A DNA stretch of 64,000 bases, taken from Primulina eburnea. Taxonomy: Eukaryota > Streptophyta > Magnoliopsida > Lamiales > Gesneriaceae. The stretch spans positions 31,996,447-32,060,446 of the forward strand of contig NC_133105.1 in assembly GCF_022965805.1 (NCBI RefSeq). Reading direction: 5' to 3'. Numbering within the stretch: position 1 is the first letter of the stretch; each line of letters begins with the position of its first letter. Of the stretch, positions 49,959-59,388 are shown piece after piece. Made by a program: the position numbers and the translations under genes. The notes below the pieces were generated by a model. That model made no database searches and was not told where the DNA came from. It was given only the letters and a program-made list of their open reading frames with translations.

Positions 49959-51750
49959 TGTCAAATTTTGTACTGAAAAGTAAAACAGATAAATGTTAAT
50001 GACTATTTTAAAATATTTAATAAGATATAAAGTTTGGACTTTAACTTTATAAATTTTCGCTCCCACTGTTTTGACATTTTCACTACCCTCTAGTGAAAAC
50101 GGGAAACTCCTTTCCTCAGTAGGTACGTAAGGTCCAATTAGCGAATTATGATCCCGAATAATATCAGCCAATCACAATCCTAAAAGGTAGTTTCCAATTG
50201 CATCACAATGCAACACTTAACGTAAACTTTTGTCTCACGTTTGATTAGGACCCAATATTGACGTCGTTCATCTTTACGTGTCAAGCCTTACCCATCGATG
50301 TTGAACCTTAATGGACGGTCGCCATGAGTTCCCTCAATTATCTGAGCCGAAGTCATGGGAGTTCCACGTAGTTCACATCACCATGTCAAATGGATGTCAC
50401 AGCTTTCTGGTACGAAGGGCCCCCCCAATAATATGAGCCGAGCCCCGTACGGGTAGCGATTCGTCATGCACCCATTTGTCGATGGAAGACATGGAAATTT
50501 TAAACAAATTTATAATTCCCCTTTTCGGGCTTGATATTAATTTTGAATCTTATTCAAAATGAGGGTTTTTAATTTTGAAAGGTCTCATCATTAATTTTAT
50601 TTAAAAACTCGCCATGTTTGATCGTATGTTTGCCGGATTCATGCAACTTTGTTATTATCATAATAATAAAGCACATACCCATTATTTATAACATATCATG
50701 CATATATTATAAACAGTAAACAAACAAGGATGATCAATCGCCCCAATACTAACGGACCGTGTGAGCTAAACACGGGCCTAGGTCCAGTCCTAGGGAAATG
50801 CACGGGATGCAAATGCAACTATTACATAATCTTCCAATATTTACATGTCTTCGATCTTCATAATCATCATGGCGACCATCTTCTAATCTTGATCATCCAC
50901 TATACTAATATTTACAAATAAATATCCATGGCAAATAGGGATACATCTCATGGGGTGGGAACGGGTCATAAACCAAGCCCACTTTATAAATTGATAATTA
51001 TTACAATCATTCAACACAAAATATCCTAGCATACACCTAGCAAATTGGGCTTGGGCTTTTGATCATCCTTCATGCATAATATCACATATCATACACCATC
51101 AATTAATTATCACAATAATTAATTGATCCAATATTATATATCTTGATCCAATCACTAACCGCCACGATTATAAACTAAATTAACAAAGTATACAAACACC
51201 TTTGTCTACTTTCAAATTAATTTATTTATAACCGAATTTCTTGTAAATCACCATTTACTATAAATATTAAAAGTCCAACTTAAAATATTTATTTCATGAG
51301 AAAATGTTTGCAACTTTTGTAATTTTAAAATTAAGGGCCCAAAAATTCATTTTTCACCAAAAACGTTTTGGCCCATTTAAAATTCACAAATATGTTAGCC
51401 ATCCAATGGCCCAACAACTCAAGGCCCATGACACTTTGATATTCCAAAACACTTTTGGAAACCCTAGCCGTCGTCGCCGTCGCCGGAGCTCCGTCGCCGG
51501 ATTCCGGCAACAAAAATATATATATATTTTTTTTATTAAAACATAGGGGTTTCGGGCAGCCCCTAGGGCTGCCCTTGCTGCCCGTTTCGGGCAGCCCCTC
51601 GGGCAGCCCGAGGTGCCCGAAATGGGCAGCAACTTGCTGCCCAAAAATGAAAAATTTCGGCCTTGTTCTTGTTGCAAAAATATTTCTCAAGCAGTTAGAA
51701 ATCAATCTCAATATAATATCTTGTATTTGCTACAAAAAAATGTAACCATA
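49959..51750 (-). other. Leader of Copia 3
   Basis: About 1.8 kb between PBS and gag without credible ORFs. It is collinear with the leaders of Copia 1 and 2, including the GGCTCATATTATTG-type repeats (reversed, near 50340 and 50430) and the pyrimidine tract plus CAG just upstream of gag (near 49975). The palindrome cluster is at 51553-51642. Confidence 0.75.
51553..51642 (-). repeat. GC-rich palindrome cluster in Copia 3 leader
   Basis: About 90 bp of alternating CGGGCAGC and GCTGCCCG arms, including TTTCGGGCAGCCCC and CTCGGGCAGCCCGAG. It sits where Copia 1 and 2 have theirs, but the unit order and loop sequences differ. Confidence 0.85.
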
Positions 51751-51762
51751 GCTCTGATATCA
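51751..51762 (-). other. Primer-binding site, Copia 3
   Basis: Minus strand TGATATCAGAGC, one substitution from TGGTATCAGAGC, two bases from the LTR end at 51765. Confidence 0.8.
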
Positions 51763-51764
51763 CT

Positions 51765-53830
51765 TGAAAGGGGATTGGTTACGGTGGCCGGAAACGCAAC
51801 GGAAGCACAAAAATTTTCGATTTTACATAGGAATTTCGGCCACCTCAAGATTTTTATAGGAAATACAATAAAACACCAAAATGACATTCATAGTGTGTTT
51901 AGAAATAGTTACCTATCAACCTCTTAAGGTTGATGATGGCTCCAACCAAGTTGTAAACAACTTGGCTCTTGAATGGAATGAAGATCTACAAGCTTCCTTG
52001 GACTCCTTTCTTTCCTTCAAATTAGGCCCACCACTTGCAAACTAGAACCCCTCTTATTTTGCACTAGAAAAATAAAAGGATTTTTCAAGGAGAAGTATTT
52101 TTCTTCCTCAACACTTGAAGAGAAAAATTGAGAGAAAGTTTGGTGAGAATGATACACAAGTTTCGGCCATGCTCATACAAAAATGGGAGGAGGGAAGACT
52201 AGTCTTCGTTGTGGGAAAAGTAGTTGTGTACTCCAATGCCATGCCTTGGACTTTGCACAAGTTGTCTCCCCAACCTTTCATCTCCCATGCATGCATATCT
52301 AATTTGATTTTTAACAAATAAAAATCCATGGACTAAATTTAATTATCTCAAACATATTGAGACTAATTAAATATTACTTGAATTTACTCAAGTCCACTAG
52401 TTAAATAATTTATTTAAAATGAGCTCTACAAGACTCAATTTGATTTAATCAATTCAACACTTGAATTAATTTAATTATTTGGACTCTACTAGGTCCACTA
52501 GTGTTTAATTAATTCAACACTTGAATTAATTTAATTTAGTCCATAATAATGTTTATGAAAATAACAATTTTCAAATACATTATTTATTTGGCCAACTTTT
52601 AATTTAAGAACACATTCATAAATTAAAATTACATTTATCTCATAGAAGTCATACTTCTATTTTTCCTTACGCTTATAAACTCATTTATAAGTCGTTCAAC
52701 ACATTGAACTATTTTACTTCTCAACGGGATCTAGAAAGCTAGCACTTGTGTGGCCCTCAATGGTTCATTGATACAACTAGCCGTGGGTTCACATCTCCAT
52801 GTGATTTGGACTAAACATGTCCTTATATGAGCATACCCCAATTGATCCACTCTTACTTATCAACTCCTTGATAATATGAACGTCAGAACTCAAGTCTGAT
52901 AATACCCAACCAATCATGTTAAACGCCTAGCAGCATCGCTTACATGATTCCCTAGGTATCAAATGATAGTGCCTGCAAGAACCATTCAATTATGGTTAGC
53001 GTACAGTACGGTCCCTTCAACTCATATATCTCGACCGATTCGACAACCATTGGTTTATCGAGAGTTGTCAATGAATCGATACTATGTGTCATGTCGTAGT
53101 TGCATCGATGGTGTAATCTATGAAACCCCTTTCATAATTACCACCATACTTTGATCAGAGATTTCAACCTACACATACATGAGAACACATAGGATATCCA
53201 TACCCGAAGGTAAGCGGTGAATCCCCGACTACAATGCATCGACTCCTATATGTTTCGACAGAACACCCAACCTTGCCACCTGATGACCCCATGAGAGTTG
53301 GTAAACAAGTCAAAGTGTAATTCTAGCACATAGAGTCTCAATGTTGTCCCGGGTCATAAGGACTAATGGTGTACAACCATAAACCAGGACTTTTCCACTC
53401 GATAAGTGAGAACCACTTGGAAAGTCCTTTTATGGAGGGTTGTTCAGTGCACTCTCTACAAGAAGCTCCTATCTGCATGTTCGGACATCACAATGTCCCC
53501 TACCAATGAAACATGGTACTCACATCGCAGATACTAGTCTCTAACTCGAGCGGCCTATATCCTTCTTAATGGCGGCTGAATCGACTAGGAACTGCTTAGA
53601 ATATACAGTATTGCAAATACGAGTTTCATGATACTCATCATATGAGCATCTCATATTCTTTCTACTATTTGTATATTCAAGGGCTTTATCTATGCAACTA
53701 GCATGGGTATACAGATAAAGAAGTGCCAAAACAATAAATTCAAATATTATTAAAATAAAGACTGTTTATACATAGAGTTTAGTCATGAACCCTCGGCCAA
53801 CACTTGGCTCGACGGGCACCTACTCTAACA
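51765..53830 (-). repeat. 5' LTR of Copia 3
   Basis: 2066 bp, plus-strand view TGAAAGGGG...CTCTAACA. It matches the split LTR at 41237-46012 closely, with scattered substitutions. It preserves the empty site of the palindrome near 52497. No genes. Confidence 0.95.
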
Positions 53831-53835
53831 GTCAC

Positions 53836-53904
53836 GGCGCTGAAGAAGCGACATGGGAGACAGAAGCAGACATGCGACAAAAACACCCTAAGTTATTTCA
53901 ATGA
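53836..53904 (+). pseudogene. C-terminal end of element C pol (rest of the chromodomain)
   Basis: After the TSD the frame of element C resumes with GAEEATWETEADMRQ and ends at a TGA (53902-53904). The left half of the chromodomain lies at about 41165-41236. The ATWE motif is typical of chromodomains of plant chromoviruses, which target chromatin. Copia 3 therefore split this domain. Confidence 0.88.
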
Positions 53905-54005
53905 TGTAAGTATTGATCTAACTTTGATGTTATTATTTTTGATGCTTGCATTGGTAGAATGACATGCGATTTCGAGGACGAAATCATTTCTTAGAGGGGG
54001 AGAAA
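53905..54005 (+). other. 3' untranslated part and polypurine tract of element C
   Basis: Short non-coding tail with TTCGAGGACGAAATC, then the polypurine tract AGAGGGGGAGAAA (53993-54005) directly before the 3' LTR. Both features match the gag-only element. Confidence 0.85.
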
Positions 54006-55152
54006 TGTAAGGCTCGAGATTCATTAATCGTCATTAATATGATGAATTAAATCTTGGCTTGAAATTTCAAGACCGCACCCGCGGCATAGTAAGACACCGC
54101 ACCTGCGGTGCATGGACAGTAAGTTGGGCAATTTTATTCGTAGCATCACCGCACCCACGGTGCAGAAAGACCGCACTCGCGGTCGCTATTTTGGGAAAAT
54201 GATAGGGTTGCCGAGAGCATAGCGCACCCGCGGTGCTAACGTGACCGCACCCGCGGTGCTGCATGCGAGAAAGCCACCTTTGTTCCTTGTTATGACACAT
54301 GGCAGGGTATATATAAAGTTGTAGTGCTGATTCATTCCTTCCCCATCTTCAGCAGGACCGAGAGAGAGAATCCTACAAATCCTTTATGTGCATTGCATCT
54401 TGTGATTGAGCTTGTGCAAGATTTACTCATTCAAACTTTAATCCGATTTCGATTTTAAACTCCTCGCTTCAAGGGCTTCTAGGTTATGTAAGTTTCCTTC
54501 GATTCCATCATGGTTCAGATTTTATGGATTGAGGAAATTATAATATGATGGTTATATTGTGTTCTTGATATAATGAGCATCGTATATTCATTACCGTATT
54601 GAATATCGGATATCAGATGCAATTATTATAAATTCCAGCATGTCTTGATATATATGTGTTGGGAGAATTATGATTTGAGTTATGGAATGTGTTCTTATGA
54701 TTATGAGGATTGTAGAAATGTAATCGGATCGATTATCGGATACCGTATGAGATCTAATTGATTTTCCAGAATATATGTTGAATTGAAATGAAGTAAATTC
54801 AGCATGATACATTGTACTTGGATGAGGATTATGAGTTGTTGATATGGGGTATGTGATTGTTGAGAATTGGATTGATCGGTATCGAGAAATTCCGCCGTTA
54901 TACGGTCAGTTTGTGCTGAAGTTGATTATTGATTTGTTTATGTGTTGAATTGAGTTGGGAATTGATATTGTATGTCTCAACATTGCCATTTCAGATTTGG
55001 AGTGACAGTGTTTGTATCCCGACTTCGAGACTTCGATTTATTTCACAACAAGAAAGGTATAAGCCATGTTTGTTTGGGAAGCCACAACTCAAATAAGATA
55101 TCATTTGATTTTCCCAACCAAAATCACATACTAGAATTGTTGTATATATGGT
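54006..55152 (+). repeat. 3' LTR of element C, truncated by Copia 4
   Basis: Starts TGTAAGGCTCGAG and follows the 5' LTR until TATATATGG, where Copia 4 begins. It includes a palindrome cluster (54070-54262), a TATA box near 54310 and a block (54702-54960) that differs strongly from the 5' LTR. No genes. Confidence 0.92.
54070..54262 (+). repeat. Palindrome cluster of element C 3' LTR
   Basis: Six ACCGCACCCGCGGT-type units, but not the same six as the 5' LTR: an extra unit at the start (near 54070-54110) and one fewer in the middle (near 54168-54183). Several units carry private substitutions. Confidence 0.88.
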
Positions 55153-55975
55153 TGAAAGCGGACCGGTTACGGTGGCCGAAAGCGCAACGGAAGTCAAAAT
55201 TTTTTAATTTTTAGCACATATTTTCGGCCACCTTGTTCTTGTGCAAGATTTACAATAAAAACACATTCATAGAGTGTTTAAGAATTTTACCTATCAACCT
55301 CTTGAGGTTGATGAATGGCACCAACTAAAGTGTGAACACTTTTGCTCTTGAATGGATGAATATCTACAAGCTCACCTCCTTTCCTTCAAGAATTAGGCCC
55401 ACCACTACCTAGGTAAATCCCTTCTTGTTTTGCACTAGAAAAACAAGAAGATTTTTCAAAGAGAAGTGTTTTTATTCTCCAAAAATTTTGAAGAACAAAA
55501 TAAAAGAAAACTTGAGAGAAATTGGGAGAGGGATTTCGGCCAAGAGGATGAGAGGGAATGAGAGTGTGAAGTCTAGTCTTGGGTGTGTGAAAAGTTGTCT
55601 CTCAAAAGTTGCATGCTTTTGAATTTTTAATAAAAAGTAATCCACACCTCTTCACCTCCCAAGCATGCAAACCCTAGCATGTCATGTATATATAATATGG
55701 TTTTTAACACATTAAAAACCATGGACTAAATTTTAATTATCTCAAACATATTTGAGATTAATTAAATACTACTTGAATTTATTCAAGTCCCACTAGTTAA
55801 ATAATTATTTTAATTGAGCTCTACAAGACTCAATTTATTTAATTAATTCAACACTTGAATTATTTTTAATTATTTAGACTCTACTAGGTCCACTAGTGTT
55901 TAATTAATTCAACACTTGAATTAATTTAATTTAGTCCACAATAATGTTTATGAAAATCACAATTTTCAACTACAT

Positions 55976-58119
55976 TGTAATGCCCGAGAATTTAATTACC
56001 GTAATCTGAAATGATTTGGATATGATTACTGTAAATTGAGATTAATCTGAAATGATTTATAGAATTAATCGAGATGATTATAGACGGAACGGATCGGACT
56101 AGGACACATGATAAAGGTGTGAAATGTGTGTGCAAGAAGTGAGAGGGCGCACATGCGCGTGGAGGTGCGCGAGTCTTGCGCGAGATTGGCAGAACCTTTC
56201 GCGCACATGCGCGGATGAAGTCGCGCACATGCGCGGAGGTGGCCGAGGCATGCGCGCACATGCGCGGACGGACTGCGCGCATATGCGCGTAGCGTCCCGA
56301 GCCATGGGCGCATATGCGCGGAAAGCGTGGTGCATATGCGCGCGACATGCAGATTCTCAAATTGCCACTTGGTCTATTGAAGGCAACGTGTATATATATA
56401 TATATACATATGTATCTCAATTATTCAGAAATGGAAAAGAAGAAGGAAACGAGGGAGCGCAAGTTTGATTTCTGATTTGGGTTGCGAGTGCTCTGGTTAT
56501 CAGAATCTAAATCCGACTTCAGTACCGAGTTCCTATCGGCGTAGGCTACAACTGGATGTAAGTTTTGTTACGTTTAGACAAGATTTGAATTTATGATATT
56601 GTCAGAATTGAATATGATTCAGATATGATGTTTCTGCTACAGTAGACATTGTATAATTGAAGTCAGATTAAAGAACAGATTGTTTCTGTAATTGTTATGA
56701 TTTTTGGAGTTGATTTGACTGAGATTCAATATCAGATTGGTGTTATCATTGAGATTATGAGTTATACCGGTATTGATTATGAGTTCCAGTATTATAGTGT
56801 GATGTTCAGAACTGACGGGGTTATTCAGACTGTATTGTTATGCCGTCGAAACATCAGTTGTTTTGGAGTAATCAGATTCAGATATGATTTCGATTATATT
56901 GGGATGTCTATGATATGAAATGAATTGTATCCTATTCAGATATTGATCAGATATGTACTGAGTTGAGTATTGATTAGAACAGATTGTATTTTGAGTTATT
57001 CATTGATACAGAGTATTCGATATTGTCATTTCAGATTCGGGATGGACAAAGTTGAATACAGGTCATCGTCTTCGTCAGACCGGGACGATAAAGGTATAAT
57101 TCATGTGATATTCGGGAAGCATAACTCAAATTAGATTAATTTGAGTTTCCCAATAAAATCACATACTAGATTATTGTTTAAATTGTTACCTGATTTTGCT
57201 TTGATTATAGAATTGTATTCAAGCATGTAAGATAATTGTGATATTCAGTTATGAATATGATTATGCTTTGTTTACAGATTGTTATTCATTGCATTTAAGA
57301 TAGGAAAGTCTTGACAGCCATTGTCAGACTTCTAGACGTTCGGTGTATCTCAGCTTAGGAGTAGCCATTACTCCTATTGCCAGCCGTTGATACAGCTCGG
57401 ACCGAAGTCTAGGAATAAGACGTACAGTCGCCCCGAGTGGTTGGGTAGGTGACAGCCAGTGACGTTTTATTCACCCCGGGATCCCTAGAGTTATAGATCG
57501 AGTCAAGTCTAGACATGATTTGATTAGAACTGCATACTTATATGGATGTGGCTCCTAGATCATGGGACCCATCATTACTGCTTTCAGTTGGGTTATCATG
57601 TTTTATGATTAAGATTGTTTATATGTATGTTTATCTGATTTGAGTTGCATGCTTATTTGATTAATTTCATAGATTATGAAATAGATTGTTTTTATACGTG
57701 ATAGCATGTTTTATAAATTAGTTTGTTTATATACATGCTTACCATGTTTTATACTGGGATTTATTCTCACCGGAGTTATCTGGCTGTTGTCTTGTTTTGT
57801 ATGTGTGCATGACAACAGGTGGGGCTGGATCAGGGTCGAGATGACGATGAGAGAAGACGAATTAGCGTGGTGATTCCGGACTTGTAGCAGACTTGGTTTA
57901 TTACTTGAATTTAGTAATTGAACCTTAGACTTAGGTTGTACAGTATTGTACTTTTCTACTGAACTGTAGTTTTTATACAGAGATGTATATTGTTTAGATT
58001 CCATTACCTTCCGCAGTTACATTTTAAAAAAAGAAAAATTTTTAGACTCTGTTTTATCTTAATTGATAATTAAATCCCAACGACGATTAATAAGACAGAT
58101 CAGCGTCCGGGTCCCCACA
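55976..58119 (+). mobile_element. Solo Gypsy LTR with TSD TACAT
   Basis: 2144 bp, TGTAATGCCCGAGA...GGGTCCCCACA, flanked by TACAT at 55971-55975 and 58120-58124. There is no internal region, so it is the product of LTR-LTR recombination. It has a palindrome cluster (56146-56343), a TATATATA run from 56391, GTAAGT at 56558, TTTCAG ending 57034 and GTATAA at 57094. Downstream of the TATA it is clearly homologous to the gag-only element's LTR, but the palindromes are of the LTR A/B type. No genes. Confidence 0.95.
56146..56343 (+). repeat. Palindrome cluster of the solo LTR (GCGCACATGCGC type)
   Basis: About eight GCGCACATGCGCG/GCGCATATGCGCG palindromes, in pairs, ending about 48 bp before the TATATATA run. 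The same palindrome type occurs in LTRs A and B, with different number and order. Confidence 0.9.
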
Positions 58120-59388
58120 TACATTATTTACTTGGCCAAATTTTAATCTTAGGAGCACTTCCATAAATTAAAATTTATATTTATCTCTTAGAAGTCATAC
58201 TTCTATTTTTCTTTACTCTTATAAACACATTTATAAGTCGTTCAACACATTGAACTATTTACTTCTCATCGGGATTTACAAAGCTAGTACTTGTGTGGCC
58301 CTCAATGGTTCATTGATACAACTAGCCGTGGGTTCATATCTCCATGTGATTCGGACTAAACATGTCTTATTTGAGCATACCCCAATTGCTCCATTCTTAC
58401 TTATCAACTCCTTGATAATAAGAACGTCAGAACTCAACTCTGATAGTACCCAACCATTCACGTTAAACGCCTAGCAGCATCGCTTACGTGATTCCCTAGG
58501 TATCACATGATACTGCCTGCAAGAAACATTCAATTATGGTTAGCGTACAGTACGGTCCCTTCAACTCATATATTCCGACCGATTCGACAACTATTGGTTT
58601 ATCGAGAGTTGTCAATGAATCGATACTATGTGTCATGTTGTGGTTGCATCGATGGTGTAATCTATGAAACCCCTTTCATAATTACCACCATACTCTGATC
58701 AGAGATTTCAACCCACACATACATGAAAAACACATAGGATATCCATACCCGTAGGTAAGCGGTAAATCCCCTGGCTACAATGCATCGACTCCTATATGTT
58801 TCGTCGTAATACCCAACCTTGCCACCTGACGACCCCACAAGAGTCGGTAAACAAGTCAAAGTGAAACGCTAGCACATAGAGTCTCAATGTTGTCTCGGGT
58901 CATAAGGACTAATGGTGTACAACCATAAACTAGGACGTTTCCACTCGATAAGTGAGAACCACTTGAAAAGTCCTTTATAGAGGGTTGTTAAGTGCACTCT
59001 ACCAGGAGCACCTATTTGCATGCTCGGACATCACAATGTCCCCTACCAATGAAACATGGTACTCATATCGCAGATACTAGTCTCTAACTCGAGCGGCCTA
59101 TATCCTTCTTAGTGGCGGCTGAATCGACTAGGAACCGTTTAGAATATACAGTATTACAAATATGAGTTTCATGATACTCATCATATGAGCATCTCATATT
59201 CTTTCTACTATATGTATATTCAAGGACTTTATCTATGCAACTCGCATGGGTATAAAGATAAAGATGCGCCAAATTAATAAATTCAAATATTATTAAAAAT
59301 AAAGATCGTTTATACAAAGAGTTTCATCATGAACAGTCGGCCAACACTTGGCTCGACGTGCACCTACTCTAACAATCTCCCACTTGCA

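Larger units (their letters stand above)
41237..53830 (-). mobile_element. Copia element 3, complete, inserted in the chromodomain codons of element C
   Basis: On the minus strand: 5' LTR 51765-53830 (2066 bp), PBS 51751-51762, leader, gag-pol 49958-46027, polypurine tract 46013-46025, 3' LTR 41237-46012. The 3' LTR is also 2066 bp after removing the palindrome insertion and one TSD copy. TSD GTCAC. It belongs to the same family as Copia 1, 2 and 4 but is a separate subfamily: its LTR starts TGAAAGGGG where the others have TGAAAGCGG (window plus strand), and its leader hairpins are arranged differently. Confidence 0.94.
34625..55152 (+). mobile_element. Gypsy chromovirus element C, split by Copia 3 and cut by Copia 4
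   Basis: 5' LTR 34625-36504, PBS 36510-36521, gag-pol 36764-41236, Copia 3 insertion 41237-53830, end of pol to 53904, polypurine tract 53993-54005, 3' LTR from 54006 until Copia 4 begins at 55153. Removing Copia 3 and one TSD copy gives an internal region of about 4.9 kb, normal for a chromovirus. The left flank is AAATT (34620-34624); its partner is outside the window. The C-terminal chromodomain places it with chromoviruses, probably Tekay/Del. Confidence 0.9.
55153..59374 (-). repeat. 3' LTR of Copia 4, split by a solo Gypsy LTR
   Basis: LTR parts 55153-55975 and 58125-59374. Starts TGAAAGCGG and ends CTCTAACA in plus-strand view. The interruption falls in a TACATT stretch. No genes. Confidence 0.94.
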
